64,000 bases of DNA. Origin: Phoronis australis. Its lineage: Eukaryota > Phoronida > Phoronidae. Each line of letters starts with the position of its first letter. Position 1 is the stretch's first letter. Both the position numbers and the translations under genes were made by a program. This document shows positions 45,259 to 60,200 of the stretch, in pieces. Location of the stretch: assembly GCA_002633005.1 (NCBI GenBank), contig NMRA01000048.1:672148-736147 (forward strand). Direction: 5' to 3'. The notes under the pieces were generated by a model. It did not search any database and was not told the origin of the DNA. It saw only the letters and a program-made list of their open reading frames with translations.

Positions 45259-48200
45259 TCACGGCGATGTATGAATATTTCTTTTCGTCGTGCTCGCAGT
45301 TTCTGTTGAAATTCTCGAACTCGTACGACTTTTAATGGCCGGTAATTTTGGCACTTGTTTTTTCTTCACATCTGATTTTACGAAAGACCTGTTGCTTGTT
45401 TCGTCCTTGTACCACGACAAATCCATATTTTCCAGCTGTTTGCCGTTGTTAAGGCTCGTGTATCCCCGATCGAGCATGCGTGGTGTAATAGGAAGATTGT
45501 CCGGCAATGAAACATCTTGAATAACCTGGGAGAAGAAATTGAAGGCAACAGAATATTTCGCTAATACTTTTCTTTAATTTTTATCTACGTAAATCAAAGT
45601 TAGAATAGATGTCGACTACTCAAAAAGTATTTGGTAGACATCCGAACTACTGGTAACGTAACTTGAAAAAATCTACGGAAAATCAGTTTTTTGTTCCTGA
45701 ACTAAAGTATATCGATTTTCAGTAAGAGGGACCCCAAGGTACTTACCGGAGTGTAGAGGGCGTGGAAAGGTGAGCACAATTTGCCAAACATGGAAGTCTT
45801 ATGGCTGTCAATTTCCCCAAAGTGACCACGCCTTTCTTGACGGTCGAGCTTCTTTCGCGCAAATTCTCTTTCTGCCTTTATTCCAATTATTGACTGAAAT
45901 ATAACAAAACCAATAGTCAGAATTCAAAAGTTTTTCAATAACCTTTCGTGTACTAAATATTTTATACTGTTAGTGAGAGGTAGTTCTATTCAAATCTTCA
46001 ATTTTTTCAATAAAGACGTTGTTTTCATAGTGCGCGCTTACGTCATTAACAGTATTCATTTGATGAAATTATTGCCATTGAGATTTTGGTTCATAACATA
46101 TGAAAGAAAAAAAATCTGCACATCTGCAATATTTTTTGTTCGCTCACTTAACGAGCAAGAAAACCAGCAATAATGCCCACTAAATATCTGGCTTGTCAGA
46201 ACATTTTAAAGTCCATACAGCAAGTCAGTTAATATTAGTGCTATGAAGATACAATAATTTTGTGGCCCGTTTTTTATTTTGATTGGTGTAACTGTTATTA
46301 CAATCACATGTCTGTGGTTTCTATCCCGAACTACAGAGCCTTGCATTTACCTTGAAGTTTTAAGACAGTATTTTAAGCTCGCTCACATGTAAGGTAAGTT
46401 AAAATCATCATTTTTATGAATCCTTCACCAATAATAGTTTGCATACCATAATAATGTTTTTATAAATCAACCTGGTATACAGTGGTGCTTACCTTGGTAT
46501 CGCTGTTGGTGGAGCCAAAGTGAAACGTATTCGCCCTGTTATGGAAGTTAGACATGAACTCCGGCGACGTCGCTCGGTTACGTCTGGTATCAACCGTGAC
46601 AGATTTGGTTTTTCTTACCTACAGAAAATTGGAAATACTGAAAGATATAGATTTACATTTTTCCATGACAAAATTTATCTCCAGCATCCTAGCTAATGTA
46701 AGTTGGGGGTATAATAAATCAAGAATAACAGAAAATACTCAGAAAAGGAAATCAAGCAGCGGAGGGATAAAAAGTTCTGTGTACGCGTGGAAAAACTCAT
46801 TGTGTTACATATTTTGCGTAATCGTAAATAACTTTACAAGCTTTAAAAATTTTGTTTGGTATGGTATTAATTTTGGTACTAAACTTAAATGAAATGTCAG
46901 ATATGATTGTGCTATTATAAGTCAGCGTGTTGATATGGTATAATTATTAGTCTCCTTACACGCTATATGTATCAAATGCTTTCGAAAGACCCATCAATAA
47001 AGCTTTTGGTGGGAAGATCATAAGAAGGTATTATGAAGGTACTTCCATGGCCATTATCACTTTGAGTACTGCTACAACAAGTATTTTGCGCTGCAACATG
47101 CTTCCTACATCATCCAGTCCTTCAAATTCTCTTACATAACTTGGTTTTGGCAGATAGCCTAGCCTTCAGCCTTCGAGTCATTCTTGAAAAGCCTGTGTTG
47201 GAGAAGCCGTAATTCCAGACAATTGGACTGCGAGTAAACGTATTGAAAAATTGACTTCCTATGCTCCATCATGAGGCAGTATATACTGCGAAAAGGAGTT
47301 CGGTCCAACGGCTGCTGAAACAAGCATGGAAGAGTGGAAAACGATGCATAAAAATAAGGATCACATTCCAACATACCTTTGAGAGAAAATCATTTTGCTT
47401 GGTGTTCAGTATTCCTTTATGCAGACTAACTGGCGCGAACACGTCCTCGTCGTCTGCAACTAACGTCTCCCCCCTTTCCATTGTCGGGATATCTATCGGA
47501 TCTTCTTTCACTGTAACTCTGTCCTTTACTACATTATCACTGCCACTTTTATTGTTGTTGCTGGAGTCATTTTGCATGTTGTTCAAAAGATTAATGTCTG
47601 GTTTTATTTGTCTATCAGCTGCAGAAGAGGCCTGGCTGCTCTTTCCAGACGAACGAGCTGAAGCACGCGATAAGCTTTGTGCACGGTCTTCATTTCCTGT
47701 ATTTGCTTCCTCATGGTCGTTATCGCTATTTTCAGCCTCTTCAGCTTCGGCAGCTTCGTGTTCTTCGTCTCTGGCTCGGGACTCTGTAAAGAATTTGAAA
47801 TAACTTGATGTAAAGACAACACCCGCTCATTGTCTGCCCTCCATTGCCATCATTCACACTCATGGTTTTGGAATCTAAAATACATTTTTGGTAAAATATT
47901 TAAGAAATTGATTGCCATCTCTTTACATAAAACTATAAAACTAAGTACGTTAGTGATAAATGGTTAAAATTCAATGTTTCTCAATCACGTTATCATTGTA
48001 CATTATCAGCAACTTCCCACCATTTCAGTTGTCACGTCAAATCGACATTCCCATAAGAGTATGATCTGCAGGCCTCTTCCAGCACGTTTTGAAATTTGTA
48101 AGATGTGTTTAAGTTAAATTTAGAGCACTCTAGAAACGTTTATATTTTTCTTAATTAAATTCCTTGCTTTCAGCCGTATTTCTTTGAGTGTCATAAAACC

Positions 48201-51200
48201 TTTTAAACAACTTAGACCTGTTGACAATCTGCCAGAATTCATGACGGTATTTTATACAACCCCCATCTCGTTTAGTACCGGAACAAAAAGACTACGAAGC
48301 AAAATACGTCTCGCTTCATAGGCATATTTGGATCTTTCTTAGGACGCGACCACAAAAATAAACGCCACCCACACGTTGCTCTAAGGAGTTAAGCAAACAT
48401 TTTCCTTCGAAAATCGTGATTGGGTCCTCCTTGGAGGACCTGAGATCCGCCACTGCACTTACCCATCAAGCGCTTCACGTCTTCGTCAGTACTCCATGGA
48501 TTCAGGGGATGGGCCCATGTTTCAGGAATCATCAAATTCCAAGACATCGGCTGAAAACAAAGTCGAATATCAATTACAAACAGTGAAGTTATAAATTTCA
48601 AATGAGTGGTCGCTTAACTTCTTTGCAATTGAAGAAAAATCAATGTTAAGTTTCAAAATGAGAAGCACTGTTAACTACACTTCTGAATGGCAATGACATC
48701 CAACGTTACGATGTTGGAGCCTTGTAGTGAAACCAGACATTGCCTTAAACTGCATACTGCATACATAATAGTCTGCATTTTTACAATTTAATTACACAAA
48801 CTACCACTTGGCTGTGCAAATGAACACTTTTGCACATGACGAAGCAAACAAATTCCGCTAATTTTCCCATATTTGAGTGTTATTTTTGTCGTCTTCTTTC
48901 TACCTGAGTAGTCAGTTCTTGCCACATCTTCGACGAAATCAGAACTTTGATGAAATTCGAAAAACTTTTATTTTAACAAATGCTACACTAAGAATAAAAA
49001 GAAGAGGATGAAGAGTAAGAAGAATGAGAAGACGACCTTAGCTACAGAAGATAAAGATATTGTAGCATACATTCTTCAGCACACTTAACAATCGTATATT
49101 ACCTGTCCGAAAGTACCAATGTATTTGCCGTCCACTGTCCACATGCGTGCCGTGTGGTCTGTAGAGGCGCTCAGTATGAACCGGCCAAAACGGTGGTCAA
49201 TGAATTCCACGCTTACCACAGTGGAGTCGTGAGCCCGCCAAGTGTATATCAATGGTGGCCTGTCTCGCACCCTCTTTAAAAACAAGAACAATGTTCCAAA
49301 GAGGTTCTCAAAACTTCTCTACTGTTCGACAAAGAAGAATCGTCTGCTTCGTATTATTTGAAATGTTTCGGTTACAAAATCCATACAAGTGCAAAAAATG
49401 AAATCTTAAGAGAGACATCAAAATTTTTCATAAAAACAGAAAGTTCAAAGTGGAAAGTATATAATCACTAAACTCTGTTGAGAGGTTTGGACTGTATAAA
49501 CTATGATCAAAAACGTCTTGCTCACCTGTGTGGGTACCGTAAAACTAACAACTGTGCGAATTTTATAATTCAATCAGTACAAAGTTATGAAAGTGTGCGA
49601 CCTTATGTGGACATGTGACATAAGCACAAAGAATCCTGGGGCGGATCCAGGATTTTGAGTTGGGGGGCAGGGCACAGGAATAACCAGAATTTCGCCACAT
49701 GCGCGCGCCCAGCCTAAAATAAATGTAGGGATGCAAAAAAGGGAAAACGGGATTTGTTCAAGACCTATGCATTGTGTACATTGTGCATTCGCCTCCCCGA
49801 GCTCCCTGGCTGTTGCATAAACCTAGTATCATTTACCAGAACCACTGAATCATCAGATCGAACAATCGAATCATAAGCACGAACTGCGACATCGCACGCA
49901 CGAATAAATTAAAATCCTATATACGAACGATGCAATTAATCGTCCGAACAAAAATCTTAGTATCGATTATCGCATCGCTCGTACAAATCGCATAAAAGAA
50001 CATAATTCTCGTTGTGGTTTATATGATTAATTTTGGTTCACAAGCATGATGTTGTGGTTTGTACTGCGTATGATTTGATGATACGAGCGGCTAATCAGTG
50101 CTTCTAGCGCATGACTCGAAGTTTGGGCGTGTGTGTCTGTCTGGTACCTGAGATATAAGATAAAATTCACAAAATTTCCATGCTTGTTTTAAATTCATGT
50201 TGGTTCGACCAACAGCTCAGTAAATTTTTAAATGATGCACAAAAGACCTGGAATACAAGAAGTCCTTATGGCGCTTCATAGGAAAGTTAGTGAAATTTGA
50301 TGTATAAGTGCTAGAAATGGGCCACTGACCATATGTATGCATTTGCTGTTAAATTTAGAATTTTTAAAAAGTCGCTTACAGCATTTGGCAGTTCTTACAT
50401 GTAATTCAACCTTCAGACAATACTGCGAAATGTTCCAAACGAATATCATCCCTTGAGTATCACCCGTGATGAGGAAGTAATTACTGGGATCTGTATGGAC
50501 AGCAAGTACTGATTCCTCTTGTATTTCAGATGCGTAGAAGAATCCCAGTTCGTGTTTCTGTCCAAATATGCTCCACCAGCGCAGTATGCCTGCTTCGCTA
50601 GAAATCAACATGGCGCTCTCCATGAGTTTTGCGTCCGCACGTGCTTGGAGGAACAGCAGTCTGTCGACGGGAGGATGTTGCCTAGAAACCAAACATGTAA
50701 TTTTCATAATAGGGAGATCAAAGTGAAACCACTGTTATCATCAAATATAGGCAATTTGGAGTAACCTTTTCCCGAACAGATTTATTCTTTTCACGTTGTA
50801 CGAGTGGCCAGCTAGTTCTTGAAATGTCAGGCGCTTTTAAGACAAGTTAGACCAACAAAGAACTATACATTGGGCATTTACCGAACTTTGTGCATTTTGT
50901 CAAATTTTATATTGTTGGCTTTGTATCTCGATCATTCTGCAAAAAAATTGTTCGCATTACAACAATAAAGAAGAAGGTAATTTTGTCTATTGACTAGCAT
51001 TGTAGCAATCATCTGAGTATGTAGTGGCAGAATAAGTGCCTGTGCAGGATTGTGGGTTAAAGGCGAAGGCATGTCATTTTTAGCAAAAATAAGGTTCGTT
51101 GATTAGCCCAGACATATTTTTCATTTATTTACTACTTTTCGTAATTTAATCAATTACTCGTCGTCTACCCCGGAAGTGACGTTTTAGGAGGCACGAACTT

Positions 51201-54200
51201 ATCACAACCGAGGTAGAACAATGATTGACTCAACAGCTCTCACGGTCAGACTATAATGAACTTAGAGAAATTGGCGCGAAACTCTTGCCTCCCAAAACGC
51301 CACTTCCGGAGTAGAGGACGATAAATTAATCAAACTGCAAAAAGCTGTAATTAAGTGAAAAATGTGTCTGGGATAATCAAAGCACCTTATTTTTGCTAAA
51401 AGTGACATGAAAAAATAAATACTGCTGAATTCGAGCTGTGCCTTTGTATAACAGGGCGGGGCTATCGGCAAAACAATTACAGAAACCAACAATGGTGGTA
51501 CTCTCAGAATGTTCTTACCCTTTAGGAGGCCTGTGACTGTGCTTATGTCTAGAGTTTGGCCTTGAGGACGAAGCACTCGATGACCGACTGTTTTGTTTAA
51601 AATCTCGCCGCCTGAAACAAAGGCAACAGGACATGCATACTACAGGTTAAAAAACAATTTACGTTTCATCTATTCATTGATCAATTAGTAAAAGATGCAT
51701 CCATGTTACATTAATGACAATGAGTTATGGTCATTGCTGGTTTTGGATTTTAGTCACACATTTTCGTCATCCAAAGAGTTCAGGTGATTTCTCAACATTG
51801 ATTCCATTTTGCATGGACAAATGTACAAGCCACCAACATACCAACGCGCAAAATCCAGTGTGACTCGACTTAGCCAGAGTCTGTGTCAAAAATTTGAAGG
51901 TTCTATAGTCCGACAACAAAACTCGATGTCTCTAAAGTCCCAAGGTTCTACAGTCCGGAGGTTCTATAGAGCCTTCGAACTAAAGAACCTTCGGACCATA
52001 GAACTTTAGAACTACAGTGAACCTCTTGGTTTTTATTATTCTAAGACTATCGAGCCTTCGGACTTTTGAACCTTCGGATTATAGAGCATTTTTGTATTTC
52101 CTAACATTTTTGACATAGTTCGGATTCTGGATCCTTCGTTCCAATAAACCCTCGTACTATAGAGACACTCAGACACATTCATTTATGTTAACAAATACCT
52201 CGTAGTGTCGTGACTTTTCCTGAGTTGTAAGAATATCTTTTCCGTCTCCAAACTCCACACAATGATTTCCCCATCATAGCTAGCCGTTGCCAGAAGGTTG
52301 GGAGGGCTGTAGGCTACGGCAAGGATGTCGTCTTTATGAACTTGACCCCCTTTCCAGCTGGTCTCTGCCTCAATATAATGATTCTGAAAGAGTATGATGA
52401 ACTTCTTCGACTGAACATGGGGGGCGCATCATAGGGGGCTGGGGGCTGTAGACCCCACTATTTGAGTGCTGCCCCGCCCCTGCTGAAGTCATTGCAATTT
52501 CACGAAAATGTCAAGCGAAGGGAAAATGTCAGGATGAAATAAATAGACAACAAAAATAGCTCATGGAGGCGGAGTAACTACTTACGTCGGGTTGAGAGTC
52601 ATCATAGGTAGTAATCTTTTGGTTCCAACCCACTGCCAATATGAACTTCTTGTCCGTGAAAGGTATGATACCAGTGACTTCGGCATCGTCTACACTCTGT
52701 AGCTTGTGTAGATTGTGGCCATTTTGAAAATTCCAAACCTGGAAAGTAATCAGGCCACTCAATCTCCAAGCTCTGGTTGTAACACCAGCAAATCACAGAG
52801 CATCTAGATTCAGTAAAGTATCTTGTGACCCTCTCTTACTCGTGCCTGTTGTGTCGTACATTGTAGCATTCGACACATATTGTCGCGTGGGCGAGATTGG
52901 CGGTATATGTTGTCGCAGTCGGCATATATTGTGTCCCAGAAGACATTATGGGTCGATTGCGACAATATACGTCACAAAGTGTCACCAACAGCAACAGTCC
53001 AATTGTGGAATTCAATAGAAGAAATTTTACAACATGGTACACTGTTGGCATTTTTAAAAGAATTGGCTAAATATAGGTCGATAACTACCTTGATCGAGCC
53101 GTTGCGTGCTCCAGTAACAAGCCTACGCCAGTTTCCATCAAAAGCCATGCAAGTGATTTCTTCATCTCCGTGTGCGTGTGTGAAGAGAATCGCTTTATTG
53201 CCAGTTTCAGCGTCCCATAAACAAATGCTTGAATCATCGCTACCCGTGACCACCTAAAATGAATACATTTATTCGAATGTGATGCAAAAATGCAAAACAC
53301 GTTGATATTCTACAACTTTGTCATGGGATGATCCGAATCACGGTACCAAAGCACGAAAGAACACCCAGACGTAGGCTATAGATGTGCTTAGGCTCCCCTT
53401 ACCAACACGACCAAGAACGTCAACACCATGCCGTTTTCAGAGGTTACGCACATTTTCCCTTGGAAAGCTGTGCCTACCTCCTCCCTTTACGACATGCTAC
53501 CCTTTACGACATGCTACCCTTTACGACATGCTAAGCCCGCCAGTGAATTATACTTATTGATATAAACATTTGGTTCAAAATTCAAGAGTTGGACATTTTG
53601 CTTTCTTTTGCTTCAGATGATGTGGTGGAACACAATACTTTTCCAAACTGGTAAAATCTAAGTAGAAAATTCAATTTGACTGAGATGTGGTCATAATCTG
53701 CATAATAGACATATTCGTACACCATAGTGAAATCTTAAACAAAGGTCTACCTGTTTGAAATACGGGTTATACAGAGCACAGCACAGGCCTGTGCTATGTG
53801 TTGTCGCCATCGTGGTGGTTTGTTGTTTAGACTTTCCAGTAACGATAACCCCAATGTAATCACTGCACGTGAACACAGCAACGTTGTGTGGCGACGGTAA
53901 AAGTAGGGAGGGAAAGGGTCCGTGGTCAGCCAGTCGGCCGTGCAAGCTGCTGGGAAACTTTATGGGAAGGGTCTGTAGACACATGTGCTCTTTGACATCC
54001 CATACCTTGACAACCTGTGAACGAAACGCCGTTGAAATGACATGAAAAATCTGCGACTACAATTCCAAGTATGAAAAATCCTTTTCTTCTTTTTCAACAA
54101 CACAATCGAGCAAAAATAATATATTGAGCACAAATGTTACCGATCATATTTTTAAGCAAAATTTTACCAAAAGAGCATTGCTTTTGTTTCAGTATTCCTG

Positions 54201-57200
54201 CACGTTGAGAGAAGTAGGTCCCTACATAATAAAAACACGAAGTATGATCATTCAGTTTTGTTTGGACTATCCTAGGCGGATTGTTTTGGGGGGCAGGGTG
54301 CTCCAATGTCCCCTAACTCTTACTATAACCTAGATAAATGTACACAGCATGAATACTTTCAAATAGTTGACTTACTGCGTCTTTGGAGTAGCTGAACACT
54401 TGCTGGAGGTCTTCGTGAATGACCACGCCCACAATGCTTGTCACGTGACCTTGGAGTATTGCTATAGGTTTATTAGTCACATACGGGTTCCACAGACGCA
54501 CCGCGTGGTCAGCACTTCCGGTTACTAAGACATTGAGATTCTTGTTATAATCGAAGGTGTCGACACCCTAAAATGAACAAAGGGATGTATTGGAGTCCTG
54601 CGATCACTAAATGAACAAAGGGATGTATTGGAGTCCTGCGATCACTAAATGAACAAAGGGATGTATTGGAGTCCTGCGAGCACTAAATGAACAAAGGGAT
54701 GTATTGGAGTCCTGCGAGCAGTAAATGAACAAAGGGATGTATTGGAGTCCTGCGATCACTAAATGAACAAAGGGATGTATTGGAGTCCTGCGAGCACTAC
54801 ATTTGGAGCTCGTATAGTTTTGATGTTAAACCGAACATTCTGGTCATCCGCACATATACCATTAGTGGGATCGGAAAACATAATTATCGACACCTACACC
54901 ATGGAAACTGCTGTTTACGACAGTTCTTGCTCGGTCTCACCATCTGTCTATCAAGTCCTCCTACTCTCACCTTTTGTAGTATGTTGGCAGCAAATTTTCT
55001 TTCAAATTATCTTTTTCTAAAATCAGCCCCAGCAGCGCAGGATCGAACCAGTAACTCTAGTGTGGCAGCCAAACTCTCTCTGTCAGCCGTATTTAGTAGA
55101 TTATTAACTGATTTTAGCGAAGGTCTGGTAGACGTTGGCAAGAATTGACGACTTGTAATAAAATCACAAAAAAGACGACTGGTTTTATTGTGTTTTCTTT
55201 GTTCTGGTCAAAGCTAATAGCCTAAAAAGTGTCCCGTTCATTAATAATCTTAAAGTTGCTACAATGTACACTAGCTCCTGCAGCTTCTTACTTTCTTAGA
55301 ATCCTTCATAAGCTCGAAGTGACTTACCTTTTGGATATTGAAAACATATCCTTTGTTTTTCCGTTGGGTGTCACCTATTACTAGAGACGCTTTTGACGAT
55401 GTGCAACTGGAGATGATACAGTCGTTCTCAACCATATACATAATCTTGTTGATACTGTCGTTGTGGACATTCTCTAATGTGGAAAACTTGGCCCACTTTG
55501 TGTGATTGGCAATATCCTAGATTTGTGCAAAAAGTAATGTCAACTCATTAACTAACCGTTACAATTGAGCGTGGTGATAATAGTAAAATGACAGTTCCAA
55601 CCCATTTGTAACAAATTTTAAAAGAAAATCTAAAAAATAATAATGAAACAAAATGTGTTTGAACTCTCATTTGACAACTGTTATCATCAGTTTGCCAGGA
55701 TAGCAGTGTCGACTCCTCCTCCATATTTTTGTGGAATGCGTTTATACCCTTTCCCTTTTTTACTTGGCGGCAATTACAGACATTCGAATGAAGCGGCTGT
55801 TTATTTTTTCCAAGATAGGCTTTAAATAAAGGAGGAGTTGTCGTTATCGTACAACTTTAAAAGTTGGATATCGACAGTCGATATTCGATATTCAATCTGT
55901 GGTTGTTTTAATAAGAATCTCTTAGGTTTTAAGCTATTTTTTATTTAAAAAAGGTTTTAAAATTTACATTATACTACATTGAATACTGATCATTAAATGG
56001 GTCATCCTTACCGTGTGCTGCCGGATACGAATTTTTCAAATCAAATATAACTCTTTGAGACATCTGACATTGATGCAAATGGAACTAGTACATTGAAATA
56101 AGTTAAATTACTGTTTTGCCGTAAACTTACTTGGTGGAATATTTTTTGGACTCCGTCCTGAGATTTAAAAGTAATTGTGAAGAGTTGAGCATTTGGATTC
56201 GTGAAAGTGACGATTTGTATTGAACCACCATCGTCACCGTACAATAACAGTGATGGTCCATGCTTATCCTGCAAAATCAAAGCAAACGTTAAGCAAAAGC
56301 TTTACACTTTCTTACTCACATTTTTGTAGATCTCTCAAATTGCTCTCCTTTTGTTAGTCAAAAAGTATGATTTGACATTTGTACTGTATTCGCCCAGCGT
56401 ACTAAAATTTTTATTAAAATTTCTATTTCAATCATAATAGAGAGTGTCCCAAAAAGTAATCCAAGATTTTCACCACAGAAGTTATGCAGGACCCTAGAAA
56501 AATGTCGACTTTGGCTAATTTTGCAACATCGTATCTCAGAAATGAACTTTCACCACAGAAGTTATGCAGGACCCTAGAAAAATGTCGACTTTGGATAATT
56601 TTGCAACATCGTATCTCAGAAATGAACTTTCACCACAGAAGTTATGCAGGACCCTAGAAAAATGTCGACTTTGGCTAATTTTGCAACATCGTATCTCAGA
56701 AATGAAATTTCAGATACAACTTTTGTATACTCCTCCAAAACATTGATTGAACAACGTTTTTGAGATTTCAGCTTAAACATCCATATCAAACCGGAGATTT
56801 GGTGGTGTTACTGATACCGTTGTTTTGCTATGAATGTGCCTTTCGATTTTGCCAAATTTTATTAAAAGATATGGTCACGTGACCTAATAATTAGCAGATT
56901 GGTACAAAGCGAAAAGACAAATTCTGCAGGCCTTTTACTTTCAATATTTTAATGAGTTTTGCATTCTTGTAGTTATTTGTCTAAATGCACACATTTCACG
57001 TTAAAATTCTACGGTAACCTTAAATGGTTCTCAGCATAAGATTTTAGTCAAAAAAGTTATAGGACCTAGCAGTAAAAGTTAACACCCTCGAAATTCATAA
57101 AAATATATTCGGAAATCATTTATATTTTTGCAACATAGAATGGTTGTAATCTCATTTAATATTTTGAGAAATTGTTCCTGTATCAGTTACGCCGATTCTG

Positions 57201-60200
57201 AAATTCAATTTGGAATATTTTTGAAAGCTGGAAGGTTCAGTTTAAAATCATACAATATACGTTATGTACAATGCATATGACATTTTTACCTTTGCATCTG
57301 ACCAGTAGTCCAGGCACATGGGAACATGAGGCAAACCTTGAAATAAAAATTAATTCAATATACACAAAAATCTAGAAGTGCCTTTTATTAGAAACTTCAA
57401 ATGAAGAAGTCCATTGATTGTACCATTTAGCATATACGCATTTTATTTTTTCAACTTTCAGTCAATGTATGGATGAAAAGACAAGAAGGTGACTGTAGAA
57501 GGTACATATGTAATAAGACATATGTACCGTCTACATTCTTTTTATCTTTCTTCTGCGTGTTTACACCTGTGTCATGTAAATGATGGTCCTTTTAAGTATT
57601 TCAAGATTTCAAATCAAAGTTAGGAAAACATTCTTTGGTTTTGTTTTGGTTTAAGGTAACCATAAATCACACGATCACACAAATATTGACGATAATTGAC
57701 CGTTATGTCAGAACTTAAAAAGTGAAAATCATCGCGGCTCCACTTCGTAGCACAAAAACTACTTCGTGGGAAGTCAATGGCTATACAGTGATAAAGTAAT
57801 TCTCATCCACTTCTATACATTGGAATTATCTAATTTAAGAAATTCCTTCGGTTACTATTTCAATTCAAAGTAAAATCAAATTCCTTACCATACAAATGGA
57901 ATTCCTCATAGTAGCTACTCGTGGATACATCGTAGAATCTGAGATCTCGACACGTCGAAGCCACTACAAGTTTGTTACAGTTTTTCATCAGACATGCGTC
58001 AGTGACCCACATTTTGAATCGCCTCTTCTGTCCGCGAGAATCTTCTTCTTCTTGAATCATACTATAGGATTTCTCTAAATGCAGAGTTTTGCTGAACACT
58101 GACATGGAACCTTCCTGTAACGTCCAACAAATATCCAACATTCTAAACGAAAATTCAATGAATCGTACTCTCTCGTTCGTTTGTGATCCTAAAAACTGAT
58201 ATAAAATAAATGCAAAAAGTCCGGAATCAATGTGTCAACGGTTGCCAGATGTAAAGAAAATGGTTCATTAATTTTCCAAAAACAACGCGGTCATTACAAA
58301 TATCATTTCAAAGGGTAATTGCAAAAATTACAACATGTCAATTAATTTTAAAAGGAAGTGGAGAAGATTATCTTCATACAGTTCGAAAAATAACAATTAC
58401 CTTACTGATGGTGATGTAGCGTAAAGGGTTGTCAAGGGCAACGACTCGGCTCGTGGTCTCTTGCTGAAAATAGGTTTAAAATCGTTACGTTTTATCCCTA
58501 CTGTTCCATAAAACCACATAATGTTTCCTGAACCTTCTGGGCTTGCTTTCCTTATCGTAAACTCACTTACTGGTAACAAACGTGCAAAAAACATTTTATA
58601 AACACAGACTCAACTGTAGATCTTAAATGAGTTGTTGTATTGAACAATAAATAAATGCAATCTTAAGAAAAAATTCAGAGGCTGTTCAAGCACGGGGCAT
58701 TTTCTCTTTTTCAATCTTGATAATTTCACAAACAGTAGTGCGCGTGTTGTTTTGCCAAACCCGCTTTCCGATAACGTAATAATTATAACTGGTAACCTAT
58801 GCATTTATTTTGGTGGAAACATGCCTGAAGTCTAAAATTACATGCCAGTCAAAGTGTCGAGGTTTCGAGTAATAAGACAGTGCCTGAAGGTCACGTCCTT
58901 CAACAGCGGGGGAGGTCGAATGTCACTGGCCTGGCAGAAGCAAAAGCAAAGAAAAGCACATTCACTTAAAACGTCGGATTATTTTGGATGAAAACTCTAC
59001 GAATAAATGCTGAGGTGTTGTCTGAGATAAATTCGTGTAAATATATTCAAATTCGTGTAATTATATTCAACTTTGCGCATTTTATTTATGTATCATTGTT
59101 GTCGGTTATGTCATTTTAATTTGTGTCAAATCTGAAAATTGAATTACATGTCAATGCACTTTCAAATGGTTGCCTACAACAGTTAATCGCATTGTAGCGC
59201 AGTCCAGGGGGCACACTTATTTTCTCTCTATCAGGGTATGTCTCGGTACTGTCATGATAACACAGGACGCCCAATTTTCGACTACGCTGTTAGACACGTC
59301 ATCTAAAATTCGACCATCTGTATTACACGATGTCTCCTAGTAAGCGCGTTTGCGTATTTTTAACATCTAAAATTGACTCTAACACTTTACGTGTCGACAA
59401 TCGAAGTGGGACATTTCCGTCAAGCAGTTCAAACAGATACGATCAAATACTCTCACCCTATTGTGAACGATATGTTTAATCTTCGGTTCCACGACGAATG
59501 GGATTTCCTTTTTCATCCTCATGTAGTCGTTCTCTCTATACTGAAGTAACATGTATGTGATGAACTCATCCCAATCCACATATCCATCACAAGACGTATC
59601 CAGCTGAAATTTTAAATATTTTCAAATAAGTGTAGTGTGTTATTTATCATATGTGACAGTAATGTTCTATCATTATTTTAATAGTCTACAGGTAGAATGC
59701 TCCGCTTTTGAATTTCGTCACTATCGTGCCTGTGTTGAGAACAGTCTCGAGCAAACTCGCGTGAACTGTCTTCACTTGATGGATACTTTATAGACCATTA
59801 TAAGCGTGGATAAATACTCAGTTTGAAATGTACTTTCACCCCATAAATTTCTCGAAATTGTTCTTACTTTGGTGAATAATTTCTCCAACTGGTCATCGTA
59901 CTCGTGTGACTTCAGCACCCCCGCTATCGTAGCTTTGAATTCATCCAGGTTTAGACTGCCGGGCTCTCTCTGTATATATTTGGTTGGAGCATATCTTGAG
60001 GTCCCTTCCACTTTGATGGCAGGTGGATCATGATTCTCAAATATTTCCAAAAGCTCGTGCAGGTGTGGTAACTTAATGTGTTCCTCAAGACGCGTATTTT
60101 CCGGCTCACGATTGAAGCTGTGAATAAAAATTTCACGGTGACAATATATATATAAGTACTCTTTCCATAACGTTTTGCATGTACAAACATTAAGGGATTA

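Noticed and set aside
47261-47803. 180-codon plus-strand ORF
   Set aside because: Antisense to the acidic linker exon; its Ser/Leu-rich translation is what the complement of Glu/Asp/Ser codons gives.
52880-53257. 125-codon plus-strand ORF
   Set aside because: Antisense to the WD40 exon 53253-53089, which carries clear WD-repeat sequence and phase-compatible splice sites.
55996-56065. Possible extra WD40-gene exon near a GTAAGG donor at 56011
   Set aside because: A consensus donor is present but no upstream acceptor gives a stop-free exon in phase 0, and the flanking exons 56268-56131 and 55516-55328 already join in phase.
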